Numbered from the stretch's first letter, positions 1 through 9,045 are shown. The stretch: DNA of 64,000 nucleotides from a virus (IMGVR_UViG_3300036985_009306:124001-188000); one strand, 5' to 3'. Notes: generated by a model from the letters alone, not told the origin. Numbers and translations: made by a program.

Positions 1-273
1 CAAACTGAAATATGTTCTAGATTTAATCTATTAACACCCAAACAAATTGACGACTATAAGAAGATTTTCAGTACAATTGAACAAGCAGTTAGTACTATGA
101 GATTATTATGTAAAGGACAAAAATTAAAGAGAAAAGATGTTAACAAGAAAATTAAAGAAATAGAAAAACAGTATGAAACAGTGAGTACAAACATTTATAG
201 TGATTGTGGAATAAATAGTGATATTGCAGATTCTATTGCTGTTGCACTTGCAGTGTTAAATGAAATTAGATAG
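1..273 (+). CDS. 3' end of a gene entering from the left edge
   Basis: Frame 1 is open from base 1 to a TAG at 271 (90 codons visible, start outside the window). The last residues read DIADSIAVALAVLNEI, resembling the C-terminal acidic helix (D-x-x-D) of RuvC/RNase H-fold resolvases; this family guess is weak because the catalytic N-terminus is not in view. Its end overlaps the next gene by 14 nt, suggesting co-transcription. Confidence 0.65.
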   Translation, partial: QTEICSRFNLLTPKQIDDYKKIFSTIEQAVSTMRLLCKGQKLKRKDVNKKIKEIEKQYETVSTNIYSDCGINSDIADSIAVALAVLNEIR

Positions 274-691
274 AAATTACCATTACGATGAACAACAAGG
301 TATTTTTGTTTTTGATGATGAATTGTCAATTAATTGGCTTCTTTCACAAGTTCTCAACAAATCTAATCTGCAAATCACAAAAATATCTAATGAGGAACTC
401 AATCTTTTTCTCACCTTGCTTAATGATTCAGATCTCAGGATGCCAAATGGGCAACATAGTCTTTTTTGGTTGCGTGAACAGTTAAAAGAAAAAATGCAAT
501 TAGCTGACTCTAAAACAGGAGAGTCATGGCATCATACAACAATAAGATTTAGATTCATAATAGAACAAGTAGACCATATTCTTGCAAGTTCAAAAGATCT
601 CAAAGAGAAACAAGAAATAAAGAAAGAAGAACAACTTAAACAGATCAAAAGAGATCCCAATAACATGGAGGCTCATTTTGAACCAATCTGA
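260..691 (+). CDS. hypothetical protein, 143 aa
   Basis: I do not recognise this protein. The ATG lies inside the end of the upstream gene, a typical phage translational coupling. It is acidic/charged, with a C-terminal Lys/Glu-rich helix (about residues 110-130, KEKQEIKKEEQLK). No signal peptide, membrane segment or metal motif is visible. Confidence 0.75.
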   Translation: MKLDRNYHYDEQQGIFVFDDELSINWLLSQVLNKSNLQITKISNEELNLFLTLLNDSDLRMPNGQHSLFWLREQLKEKMQLADSKTGESWHHTTIRFRFIIEQVDHILASSKDLKEKQEIKKEEQLKQIKRDPNNMEAHFEPI

Positions 692-730
692 TAAAATACA
701 TGTTCCTTATAACACTAAAGGAGACTCTTT

Positions 731-1492
731 ATGAAACACATTCTCTATTCTATCTTCGTTCTATTGTTCTTGCACATAACATTAGCTCAGGAATATGCAC
801 AAAAAGTTTCTCTCACACCTCTCGTGTCTCTGACATGTCCACAACACGATTTCAACGACAACTACAAAAATGCGTTTGGGTCCGGATTTGAACTCGGTAT
901 TAACAAAGATTATACAGACATCGGCTTAAATACATTCGTCGCCTGGTATATTGATTATTTCAAAATCTCTGACTATAATAATTACGGCACTATAAACAGT
1001 ATCCACATAGGTTATAACTGGTATGTGTATTTCCTTTCTACAGGCTACAGCGTCGGTTGCTCTCGATTTTATGTTCCTGACAGCATATACCAACACCTTG
1101 GTAATAATACAGGTACAGAACTACTTAGTGAAAATAATTATAACCAACTCTCATTCTCAAACGACATCGGACTACGCTTTCCAATACGTCCATTATCTTC
1201 TTCACTATCATTTTACTATCACTTAGTTACAGTTGAACGTGCTTGGATGTTCTGGCATCAATCACTATCACAAGTAATCTCATCATTTGTCCCAGTATTA
1301 TTCGAAGATTGGGCATTAGATGCTGTAAAACACAATAATATGGCAGGTGCAATTTTTTTCAAATTAGTCAGTTCAGGTATAACATATGTTTGGTATGATT
1401 ACAATTACAAACATCATAATTGGCCCTGGCATGATAGTAAAGCTCTAAATTACCAGAGAGCTGTTTTCAAGATTTCATTTTACCTTAACTAG
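731..1492 (+). CDS. secreted beta-rich protein with signal peptide, 253 aa
   Basis: Residues 1-20 form a clear Sec signal peptide (Met-Lys, hydrophobic core, cleavage after ...TLA before QE), so the product is probably exported. The mature part is rich in Tyr, Phe, Ser and Asn and ends in FKISFYLN, the aromatic-ended pattern seen in outer-membrane or surface beta proteins; that class is an inference. An AGGAGA-type ribosome site precedes the ATG. Codon choice uses more C-ending codons (TTC, ATC, TAC) than the neighbours, consistent with acquisition from a host or another phage. Confidence 0.75.
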   Translation: MKHILYSIFVLLFLHITLAQEYAQKVSLTPLVSLTCPQHDFNDNYKNAFGSGFELGINKDYTDIGLNTFVAWYIDYFKISDYNNYGTINSIHIGYNWYVYFLSTGYSVGCSRFYVPDSIYQHLGNNTGTELLSENNYNQLSFSNDIGLRFPIRPLSSSLSFYYHLVTVERAWMFWHQSLSQVISSFVPVLFEDWALDAVKHNNMAGAIFFKLVSSGITYVWYDYNYKHHNWPWHDSKALNYQRAVFKISFYLN

Positions 1493-1529
1493 AAGTGACG
1501 GAGAATAGGCTAGAATTAAAGGAAATACT

Positions 1530-2684
1530 ATGCAAATGGTAATATTATCTGACATACATTTGGGTAGATACAAATACGGTCGAATGAACTCAGATGGATT
1601 TGATTCTAGAACACAAGATATTCTAGATAATGTCCAACAAGCATTCGACTATGCATTAAAAAACAAAATAAACAATGTTCTCATACTTGGTGATTTTTAT
1701 CACACTAAACATCCTGCTCAAATATTTAGAAGATTAATGTCTGTCAAACTTGGTTGGGCTTTATCAAAAGGTATTAATTTATTTCTTTTATTAGGTAACC
1801 ATGATCAAGGAAAAAGTCATGGTCATGATCTAGTAGAAGCTGTAGAATTGAGTCAACAAATAGACAATCTTGGTGTTATAGAGAAACCTACATCCATAGA
1901 ATTAGAAGATTCTATTCTTTGTTTTATGCCTCATGTTAATATATTTGACATGAACATTCCTGTTGATGAATTTTATGGATATGTTATCACGAACATTAAT
2001 GAACTGACAAATATAGCAAGAAAAAGTACTGCCAAGTATAAATATTTTTTTGGACATTATCCTACAGATAAATCAGTTGCAGGAAAAAGTTTTGATATGG
2101 GAACGGATGAAAAAAGTATTAGAGTGATTCCATTAAACATATTTGACTCTACAGTTTGGACAAAAGTCTATTTAGGAGATATTCATAAACCGCAGGAGTT
2201 GAATTCATTTTGTAGACATGTGGGATCTATTGCAAGAGTAGATTTTGGAGAAGAAGGAGAAAGAAAGGGCTTTTATGTTGTTAATAGTGACAGAGATGAA
2301 TTTATAGAGATTAAAGACAGAGAATTTAAAACCTTGTTTGTAGATTTATCAGGTAATGCAAGACAGCAAATGGGTGATTTTTGTGAATGTATTCAAGATA
2401 TTGATTTGAGCAAATCAATAGTAAGATTAAAATCTGTAATTAAAGAATCAGACAAAAAGCTTGTAAGTTTTTCTGGATTAGAAGAATATTTAAAAGAAAC
2501 AAGTTGGAATTACGTAGGCAAAAGTATTGAAGAGGTAAGAGAGAGTAAAGAAGAAATTAGGATTAAGAATGAAGATATGAACTATGTGTCAATGTTCAGA
2601 AATTATCTTGAGCAATCAAATGTAGAATTAAAGGAAGAAGTATTGAAGACTGGTGAAGCCGTTTTGATGGAGATTATGAATTAA
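1530..2684 (+). CDS. sbcD: SbcD/Mre11-like (phage gp47-type) recombination nuclease
   Basis: Metallophosphoesterase subunit of the SbcCD/gp46-gp47 double-strand-end nuclease. Phosphoesterase motifs appear in order: SDIHLG (residues 7-12), LGDFYH (53-58), GNHD (89-92), FGHYP and GDIHKPQ further on, supplying the Asp/His/Asn metal ligands. At 384 aa it matches the length of phage gp47 proteins. It is separated from the SbcC-like gene at 3983 by three small genes, an order in which the two subunits are probably co-expressed. Role inferred: end processing during recombination-dependent replication. Confidence 0.93.
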   Translation: MQMVILSDIHLGRYKYGRMNSDGFDSRTQDILDNVQQAFDYALKNKINNVLILGDFYHTKHPAQIFRRLMSVKLGWALSKGINLFLLLGNHDQGKSHGHDLVEAVELSQQIDNLGVIEKPTSIELEDSILCFMPHVNIFDMNIPVDEFYGYVITNINELTNIARKSTAKYKYFFGHYPTDKSVAGKSFDMGTDEKSIRVIPLNIFDSTVWTKVYLGDIHKPQELNSFCRHVGSIARVDFGEEGERKGFYVVNSDRDEFIEIKDREFKTLFVDLSGNARQQMGDFCECIQDIDLSKSIVRLKSVIKESDKKLVSFSGLEEYLKETSWNYVGKSIEEVRESKEEIRIKNEDMNYVSMFRNYLEQSNVELKEEVLKTGEAVLMEIMN

Positions 2685-2721
2685 TGAAAACTTTTTCATG
2701 TGTTTAGTTAAAGGAGAAAAT

Positions 2722-3027
2722 ATGAAAAAAGAACTTGGAGAAGAGGGGACTGCAATGTTTAGTTCAAGTGTTACTGCTAAAGAAAATCCTCCAGTTATTG
2801 AGCAAATGGTAATGTTGTCATTAAATATTAGTAATTTGATGTCTTTGGTTAATGATTTTTCTATCAGAATAAAATCTGTGCGTTCTTGTGTAAAAAAATC
2901 TGTTGAAAAAGAAGAAAATAAAATGCCAGATGTTTGTGAGCTTGCTCAATCTTTGATAGCATGTAATTGCAAATTGGAAAATTTGATTGAAACAATGCAA
3001 ACTCTTATTAGTTCTTTGGAGATATAA
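2722..3027 (+). CDS. hypothetical helical protein, 101 aa
   Basis: Start chosen at ATG 2722 (MKKELGEEG) because AAAGGAGAAA precedes it; an in-frame codon at 2698 lacks a ribosome site. Mostly helical, with three cysteines. Its stop overlaps the next start (TAATG). It lies between the SbcD- and SbcC-like genes, but no function can be read from the sequence. Confidence 0.75.
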   Translation: MKKELGEEGTAMFSSSVTAKENPPVIEQMVMLSLNISNLMSLVNDFSIRIKSVRSCVKKSVEKEENKMPDVCELAQSLIACNCKLENLIETMQTLISSLEI

Positions 3028-3383
3028 TGTGTAGGATAAATAATAATTGCAAAGTAGATGTAGAATTATTTCAAGAATACCGTACTGAACCTATTGCAAA
3101 ATGGAATAAAATAAAAAATAAAGAAGATATTTTTGTTATGGGTATACATGATGCATTACATAAACTTATGATACAAGCTTTAGAACAATGTGATGAAATT
3201 AGGATTCCTACTATTTTAGTAAATCATGAAACTCCTCAAGATAAATATGCTGATTATGACAACCAAGGAATAGGAATAGGTGAACCAATTGGAACAGTGG
3301 GAGAGTTTAGGTTAGGTTTTTATATGTACACGTTAGGTACAAAGAAAAAGGAGATTGCGAATGAAAAAATCAAAAGCGGCTGA
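3027..3383 (+). CDS. hypothetical protein, 118 aa
   Basis: Unrecognised. Starts in the TAATG overlap with the gene before it and overlaps the next gene by 23 nt, so all three are probably translated from one mRNA. The N-terminal MCRINNNCK and a Gly-rich stretch (DNQGIGIGEPIG, about residues 77-88) stand out, but no family is evident. Confidence 0.75.
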   Translation: MCRINNNCKVDVELFQEYRTEPIAKWNKIKNKEDIFVMGIHDALHKLMIQALEQCDEIRIPTILVNHETPQDKYADYDNQGIGIGEPIGTVGEFRLGFYMYTLGTKKKEIANEKIKSG

Positions 3384-3924
3384 AATGTTAGTTTATGCTT
3401 ATCAAGTGGCTACAATCGAAGATTCTGTTAGTATAGTAAGACATTGTGAGATAAAAGACAAACTTGATACAATAGGTTACTTGATTGTTAATAGTAATAC
3501 TTCAGAAACAAATAAAGATTGTGAATTAATATCTGTAGGTTTTAATGGAGGATTAGATGAGGGTCATGCTTGTGAAGTATGTGACATTACACCCAAAGAA
3601 TATAAAGAAATTTTGAATAAAGAACGCAAACTTCCCAAAGGATGGAAGTTGAAAGAAGTATTGTTTGATGGGACTTTTATTTATGACAAAATGGATGATT
3701 TAGAAAAATCTTTAAAAGATTGGCCTTATTCAGTAGAAATTGACGATCAACCAGAACGTAGACTTTTAGGTTTTAAATGTAAGTCAGGGAGAAAATGGCA
3801 AATTAGTTTTATAAATTTCAAAAAATCTAATCATTCTTTTAAGACGCCCGAAGATAAGCAGTTATTTATTAAGAAAGTAAATACAAAACCTTTTTATAAT
3901 AAAGATGTTGTATATGATTGGTAA
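3361..3924 (+). CDS. hypothetical protein, 187 aa
   Basis: Start taken at ATG 3361 (MKKSKAAEML), seven bases after AAGGAG. Contains an NSNTSETNKDCEL segment and a CEVCD pair in its central part that might bind metal, but the family is unknown. Sits just before the SbcC-like gene. Confidence 0.75.
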   Translation: MKKSKAAEMLVYAYQVATIEDSVSIVRHCEIKDKLDTIGYLIVNSNTSETNKDCELISVGFNGGLDEGHACEVCDITPKEYKEILNKERKLPKGWKLKEVLFDGTFIYDKMDDLEKSLKDWPYSVEIDDQPERRLLGFKCKSGRKWQISFINFKKSNHSFKTPEDKQLFIKKVNTKPFYNKDVVYDW

Positions 3925-3982
3925 TGACAACTGATGAACAAGATAGAAGAATTACGTTTTTTATGAGATAAGGCTTGAAACT

Positions 3983-6262
3983 ATGCAAATCGAACAAATT
4001 ACATTAGAGGGTTTTCTAAGTTATAAACAAAAACAAACAATAGATTTATCAAGTGTTTCTATTTGTTTGGTATTGGGTAGAATAAATGGTGATCTTGATT
4101 TATCAAATGGTGCAGGAAAATCTAGTCTTTTTGAATCTATACCTGTAAATTTCTTTGGCAAGGGCTCAGGAAGAGCTGATTTGTTGGACAGTTACATCAA
4201 TGACGACATGTCAAAGATGTATCTTGAAACTATTTTCAGAATAGATAATCAAAGATTCAAAACGGTTAGAACAAAGTTAAGATCATCAGGAACAGTTTTT
4301 GAGATTTTTCAGGATTCTACAAATAAAGAAATAGATAAAGCAACATGGAAGAAAACTGATAGATCTATTGAAGATATTCTTGGTTTAAGTGCAAAAACTT
4401 ATAGTTCGACAATATATTTGAACGAAAGAGAATCACTTCAAGTAATTACAGGAACTAGTTCTGAGAGAAAAGAAATATTAAGAGAATTGTTGAATATAGA
4501 TATTTATGAAAAAGCATCTAAATCATGTAATAGAAAATTTGACGATTTTGATAAAAAGTTTTTTGTTAATCTTGAGTTGATAAAAACACGTCAACAACAA
4601 ATAGAAAACGAATCTTGTCTTAAAGAAGATCTTGTTTCTATAGAGTCCGAATTAAGAAAACTCAAACAGGGTTTAAAATTGTTGGAGAAAACATTAAAAG
4701 ACAAAAATGAAGAAAAGAAGAAGATAGAGATTTTGATTGAGACTCAGAAAACTGTTAAAGATCAAATAGTTCAATCTCAGAAAGTGATAGATGAATTTGA
4801 AAAAGAAAAGAAAAACATACAAATAGATATTAATTCAATTAAAGATGAAATAGAAAAACAAAAGAAATCTTATTCTGCATTTAAGTCTGATATTGAAGCA
4901 AAAATTAAAGAAATACCTGACTTAGAAAAACAAATTAATACACATGAAATAATGTTAAAAGAGTTGGATAAAGTTGACAAAGAGTTCAAAGTAGTTACAG
5001 AAGAGATTAAACAAAAAGTTGACAAAAAAAGCAAATTAATAACTTCAGGTGATGTTGCAGTAGCTGAGGCAAAACCTATTAATCAACTTTTGTCTCGTTT
5101 AGATGAGTTTGGAAATGTTTGTCCAGTAACTGAGTTGGAATGTCCAGTTATAAAAGGCGATTATAAAGATGAATTAAAAAGAACAAAGACAGAAGAACTA
5201 CAGAAGAATATTGAAAAAACAGACAAAATACAAGAACAACTGAAAGTAATTGCTAAAGAATTAAAAGAGCTGCGTCAAAAAGAAAATGATTTAGAGCAAA
5301 AATCAGAAACTAGACAGAATACGAATGAAGCTTTATTGAAGGTAAAACTTTCTCTTCAGACAATAGAAAGCAATAAGACAAAATTAGTTGAGAAAGAGAA
5401 AGAGTTTAAAGAGTATTTAGAACAATGTGAAAAAGATGTAGAGAAATTAAACAAACAAAAATTTGAAAATGAAGAAAAATTAAAAGAATTTAATAAAAAC
5501 AAGAATGATTTAGAAATCAAACTTGATTCTAGTCTTGACAAAAAATTATCTATAGCTTCAAATGAAGTTTTGATTGTTGAGAAAGATATTTCAGAAGAAC
5601 AATTAAAACTTAATTCTAAAAATCAAAAACTTGGAGAAGTCAAAAATTCATTAGAAACTATTGAGAAAATGAAAAAGGATATAGAAGTTTTTATAAAAAA
5701 TAATGAAGAGCTCACAAAACAAAAAAAGATATATCAATCTCTTAGTACTATATTTGGAAAAGATGGAATACAAAAAGCAATTATAAAAGAATCAATTCCT
5801 ATGTTGGAGAAGTATACTTCAGAGTTTTTGAAAATTTTTAATGATGATTCTGAGAAAATAAAAATAAAATTTGATCTAGACCCTCGAACTCAAGATGGTG
5901 AATATAAAAAAGGTGGAGGACTTGATATTCTTGTTTTAGAAGAGGGTAAAGAACCAAAAGATTTGCAAATGTATTCAGGTGGAGAAACTGTAAGAATTGT
6001 TTTTAGCATTGTTCTATCATTAGCAAAGCTTTTATCATTGAGAGCAGGTAAGAAACATGAGTCATTGATTATAGATGAAAAAATTGCAAAGTTAGATTCA
6101 AGAGGAATAGAACAATTTGGAGAAGTGATTAGAGAGATTTCAAAAATATACAAACAGGTTTTCGTTATCACTCATATTGAAAGTTTGAAAAACATGATCA
6201 GTGGAAATGAGATTATCGTAAATAAAGTTGATAATGAGGGTAGTCTTGTCTCTGTTGTTTAA
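3983..6262 (+). CDS. sbcC: SbcC/Rad50-like (phage gp46-type) SMC-family ATPase
   Basis: ATPase partner of the SbcD-like nuclease. Walker A is SNGAGKSS (residues 41-48), preceded by a short insertion typical of phage gp46 proteins. A long coiled coil (about 190-620) is broken in the middle by CPVTELEC (380-387), at the place of the Rad50 zinc hook but spaced C-x6-C rather than CXXC. The signature YSGGETVR is near 663-670 and Walker B SLIIDE with D-loop KLDSRG near 692-705; VITHIES near the C-terminus is the H-loop region. 759 aa is within the phage family range. Confidence 0.93.
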   Translation: MQIEQITLEGFLSYKQKQTIDLSSVSICLVLGRINGDLDLSNGAGKSSLFESIPVNFFGKGSGRADLLDSYINDDMSKMYLETIFRIDNQRFKTVRTKLRSSGTVFEIFQDSTNKEIDKATWKKTDRSIEDILGLSAKTYSSTIYLNERESLQVITGTSSERKEILRELLNIDIYEKASKSCNRKFDDFDKKFFVNLELIKTRQQQIENESCLKEDLVSIESELRKLKQGLKLLEKTLKDKNEEKKKIEILIETQKTVKDQIVQSQKVIDEFEKEKKNIQIDINSIKDEIEKQKKSYSAFKSDIEAKIKEIPDLEKQINTHEIMLKELDKVDKEFKVVTEEIKQKVDKKSKLITSGDVAVAEAKPINQLLSRLDEFGNVCPVTELECPVIKGDYKDELKRTKTEELQKNIEKTDKIQEQLKVIAKELKELRQKENDLEQKSETRQNTNEALLKVKLSLQTIESNKTKLVEKEKEFKEYLEQCEKDVEKLNKQKFENEEKLKEFNKNKNDLEIKLDSSLDKKLSIASNEVLIVEKDISEEQLKLNSKNQKLGEVKNSLETIEKMKKDIEVFIKNNEELTKQKKIYQSLSTIFGKDGIQKAIIKESIPMLEKYTSEFLKIFNDDSEKIKIKFDLDPRTQDGEYKKGGGLDILVLEEGKEPKDLQMYSGGETVRIVFSIVLSLAKLLSLRAGKKHESLIIDEKIAKLDSRGIEQFGEVIREISKIYKQVFVITHIESLKNMISGNEIIVNKVDNEGSLVSVV

Positions 6263-6320
6263 TGAGGAGAAAGATAGCAAAAAAGTTTTTAAAAATAGAA
6301 AATTGAAAGGTGGCTTGATT

Positions 6321-6932
6321 TTGAAAGAGAGCAAAATAAAAAATTATCAGAAGCTTTTAGAAGCTGTTGATGCTCTGAAAGATGATTTTTTGTTTCAGGT
6401 TCGAGTTGAGAATCGTAATACTCAGGAAGAAAGAGTTGGGATATTTGTAGATATACAGAATGTGTATTATGGAGCAAAAGATAACTTCAAAGGCAAGATA
6501 GATTTTAAGAAATTAACAGAAAGTATGATAAAGGGTCGACACCTTGTAGTGTCAAATGCTTATTTAGTCAATAGTGATAATGATAATTCTAACTTTGTCA
6601 GCTTTATGAAGCAGATAGGTTACAATATTATTTCAAAAGATCTTAGAAAAAGAAGTGATGGAACTGCTAAAGGCAATTTAGATATTGAGATGGTTATTGA
6701 CATAATCACTGAGAAAGACAGATTAGATACTGTGGTTCTTGTTTCTGGTGATGGTGATTTTGTAGCATTAGCAGAATATTTAAAGTTGCAGAATATTCAG
6801 GTAGAGGTTTACTCATTTTCAAATAAGAAAAATATTACTTCACAAGATCTCAAAAATGTAGCTTCTAAATTTTTCGAAATTGATGAAAGTTATGTTTTCG
6901 AAGAATCAAAAAAAGGGAGGGAAAGATGTTAA
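6321..6932 (+). CDS. NYN-domain (LabA/DUF88-like) putative ribonuclease
   Basis: PIN-like NYN fold shown by VGIFVDIQNVYYGAK near the N-terminus, GNLDIEMVIDI in the middle and VLVSGDGDF after it; the conserved aspartates in these three segments form the metal site in the family. Known members are RNases acting on structured RNA or tRNA; the substrate here is unknown. Start: TTG 6321 follows AAAGGTGG at good spacing; ATG 6234 inside the sbcC end is the alternative and would add 29 residues. Confidence 0.82.
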   Translation: MKESKIKNYQKLLEAVDALKDDFLFQVRVENRNTQEERVGIFVDIQNVYYGAKDNFKGKIDFKKLTESMIKGRHLVVSNAYLVNSDNDNSNFVSFMKQIGYNIISKDLRKRSDGTAKGNLDIEMVIDIITEKDRLDTVVLVSGDGDFVALAEYLKLQNIQVEVYSFSNKKNITSQDLKNVASKFFEIDESYVFEESKKGRERC

Positions 6933-6968
6933 ATGAATTTTTGAAGTTTCAATGATAAAGATAGTAAA

Positions 6969-7154
6969 ATGATTAAACATTATGAAGAAACAAAAATTGT
7001 AAATACAGCACTTGCAGAAAAAGCAAAAAATGAAGGTTTTAGTTTCTTTGAACAAATTGGTGTTGCTGCTTTTTTAAAAGGCGAAAAACAAACTAAAAGA
7101 CATATTATGACTATACATGAGAAAAAAGATTTTGTAGAAACTGATTCTATGTAA
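6969..7154 (+). CDS. small hypothetical protein, 61 aa
   Basis: Unrecognised 61-aa soluble protein (MIKHYEETKIVN...), rich in Lys/Glu/Phe. It fills the gap between the NYN gene and the ligase homologue on the same strand. The ribosome site is weak. Confidence 0.55.
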   Translation: MIKHYEETKIVNTALAEKAKNEGFSFFEQIGVAAFLKGEKQTKRHIMTIHEKKDFVETDSM

Positions 7155-7165
7155 CTGGATGTAAT

Positions 7166-8059
7166 ATGATAGAATTTGTTGATTTGATGCAAGCACGAAG
7201 TCTAGTTGTTTTAGAAGAAAAAATGGATGAATATTGGTATTCGGATAACTGGGTTATGGAACCAATTTATCAAGGAATCAGATACCAATGTCTAGTTGAT
7301 GATTCAAGGGAATTGAAATTTTTAGGAAAGAAGAAAGATTGTAAAGAAAATTCAGTATATTTGTTGACAGAACTTATTGAAGAAATCAAAAGTTTTAATC
7401 TTCCTAAAAATTCATTATTTGAAGGATATCTTACATTTAACAATGATCAACAAAAAGCTTATCAGTTTCTAAAAAGCAATACAATTGATGATTTATATAA
7501 AGATTTTGAGTTCTATTTCACTGATGTAATCTACTTGGAAAATAAAGAACTTTTTTTATTGCCTTTATTCGACCGCAGATCTAGATTGACATCTTTAATA
7601 CAAGACAAAAAACTTGTAAAGCTACAAAAGTCTTATACTTCAAATAAAAAAGACAAATTTGAAGAACTAAGAGATAAAATTAAAGTGTTCTTGTTTAAGG
7701 AGTTAGAATCAACATATACTTTCAAACAAAGTATGTCTTGGAGGATTTTTAAACTTCCTAAGTCATTTTTTATGATAGTTACAGGGTTTATAGAGAATGA
7801 TAATGAACAATATAAAGGCATGGTAATGGCTTTAGAAGGTAGTCAGTATAAGGATGGACAAATTACTAAAATTATGAATGTTCCTGTACATAGAAATGAT
7901 AGCAGACATTTTCTTTATAATTCAAGAAAAGAAATTATTGGAAAAGTATTTGAGTTTCTAGCATTGGAAAAAACTAAGAAAGGGAAATTTCAAGAAACCA
8001 GATTTGTAGATATGAGAAATGATTTTAACCCTGAAGAATGTATTTGGGAAGGAAATTAA
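7166..8059 (+). CDS. ATP-dependent DNA ligase homologue lacking the catalytic lysine
   Basis: The layout follows small ATP-dependent DNA ligases: a motif I region EPIYQGIRY (residues 32-40), motif III LFEGYLTF, motif IIIa FYFTDVIYLENKEL followed by LFDRRSRL, motif V region SWRIFKLPKSF, then an OB-like part with IVTGFIE and a terminal RFVDMRNDF-x2-EECIW typical of ligase C-termini. In active ligases motif I is E-P-K-x-D-G-x-R; here the adenylated Lys is Ile34 and the following Asp is Gln36, and the motif III Glu also looks altered. It is therefore probably inactive in self-adenylation. Role unknown: nick/DNA-end binding or a scaffold are possible. Start at ATG 7166 after a stop at 7154. Confidence 0.72.
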   Translation: MIEFVDLMQARSLVVLEEKMDEYWYSDNWVMEPIYQGIRYQCLVDDSRELKFLGKKKDCKENSVYLLTELIEEIKSFNLPKNSLFEGYLTFNNDQQKAYQFLKSNTIDDLYKDFEFYFTDVIYLENKELFLLPLFDRRSRLTSLIQDKKLVKLQKSYTSNKKDKFEELRDKIKVFLFKELESTYTFKQSMSWRIFKLPKSFFMIVTGFIENDNEQYKGMVMALEGSQYKDGQITKIMNVPVHRNDSRHFLYNSRKEIIGKVFEFLALEKTKKGKFQETRFVDMRNDFNPEECIWEGN

Positions 8060-8060
8060 T

Positions 8061-8201
8061 ATGTTTCATAAAAAAGGCACACCTCAGCCTATTCATGTTG
8101 CATCTGGTAAGTGTGAGATTTGTGGCAGTCAACCTGCAACTACTATGTGTGAAGGTAAAATGGTGTGTAGCTCATGTAAAGAAAATATCAATAAAAAATA
8201 A
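8061..8201 (+). CDS. small zinc-ribbon protein, 46 aa
   Basis: Start set at ATG 8061, after GGGAAGGAAA; the longer in-frame version would run inside the ligase homologue. Four cysteines in two pairs, CEICG and CSSC (spacing C-x2-C ... C-x2-C), predict one structural zinc site. Basic C-terminus. Function unknown. Confidence 0.7.
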   Translation: MFHKKGTPQPIHVASGKCEICGSQPATTMCEGKMVCSSCKENINKK

Positions 8202-8209
8202 TTAATGTT

Positions 8210-8905
8210 ATGTCATCAGAACTGAATAAAACTAGTTTAATAAGACATTTTGATCCCACAGGTGATATAAGCAGCTTTAAACGTGAAGTCAGAATTGACC
8301 AGAATCTATTAGAAATGTTTTTTTCTAATAGTGATGGACTTTATAATTCATCAGACATACAGATTGAACTTGAAAATGGTGAGAAAATTAATGAAATAAA
8401 TTATATAATAGAGCATATGTTGCCAGAAATAGAGAAGCTTGTCATACTTCTTTTATTTTTTTATAAGAAAAAACAAGAAGTAGTCGGTCGAATATTACGT
8501 GTTTCTCAAGAGATGGTTTGTTATTATAAGAAGCGTGCTCTAAAAAGAATAAATTTGCTCTGTTTTTTTAGAAATATAGATATAACAAAGATGGAGCTGT
8601 TTTTACAGCAACATGTTACCAAGAAACAAAAAGTTGCAATGATAGAATATTTTAAAGATCATGATTTAAGAAGGATTGCAAAAAAAATTGGTAAGTCTGA
8701 AGGAAAAGTGAATCTATTGTACGAGTCAATAGGTTCTAGAATAAAGTTGGGTCTTAAAAGACTTGATTATTTAAAGAAGTCATCTAATCCTACCTTAGCT
8801 AGAGAAGCTTCTCTTTATCACAAAGTATTCTCTCTTCTTAAAAAATATAACTCGCTTTATCACACTCAATCGAAGAAAAAAGTTAATAGAGAAATTTCTG
8901 TATAG
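8210..8905 (+). CDS. putative DNA-binding protein with two sigma-region-4-like HTH segments
   Basis: Residues about 63-110 (MLPEIEKLVILLLFFYKKKQEVVGRILRVSQ split over two helices, then VCYYKKRALKRI) read like region 4 of sigma-70 factors, where an HTH follows an LP-x-E-R-like helix. A second similar segment is at about 130-180 (TKKQKVAMIEYFKDHDLRRIAKKIGKS, then LLYESIGSRIKLGLKRL). This is the pattern of a phage sigma-like or transcription regulator; no region 2 is seen. It is followed by 140 bp of spacer before the next gene block, so it may regulate that block. Confidence 0.6.
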   Translation: MSSELNKTSLIRHFDPTGDISSFKREVRIDQNLLEMFFSNSDGLYNSSDIQIELENGEKINEINYIIEHMLPEIEKLVILLLFFYKKKQEVVGRILRVSQEMVCYYKKRALKRINLLCFFRNIDITKMELFLQQHVTKKQKVAMIEYFKDHDLRRIAKKIGKSEGKVNLLYESIGSRIKLGLKRLDYLKKSSNPTLAREASLYHKVFSLLKKYNSLYHTQSKKKVNREISV

Positions 8906-9045
8906 ATTTCTAATGTATATCTTTTATAAAGTTTTTATTATCTTCACTTAAGCTGTTAAGTTCTTTCTATGAAACAAGAAGACATCATTAAGATGTTATC
9001 ACACATGCAGTCTTAATGTTATCACATTAAAATAAGAGGACAATT
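8906..9045 (+). promoter_or_regulatory. spacer with direct repeat before the 9-16 kb gene block
   Basis: No gene longer than 15 codons. The motif TTAAGATGTTATCACA (8989-9004) recurs as TTAATGTTATCACA (9015-9028), a 13-of-14 direct repeat just upstream of AGAGGA and ATG 9046. It could be an operator for the HTH protein encoded just upstream; that link is inference. Confidence 0.35.

Noticed and set aside
5890-6171. Minus-strand frame of 93 codons opposite the sbcC gene
   Set aside because: Lies entirely antisense to a well-supported ATPase domain; low-complexity Ser/Phe-rich product typical of an antisense shadow.
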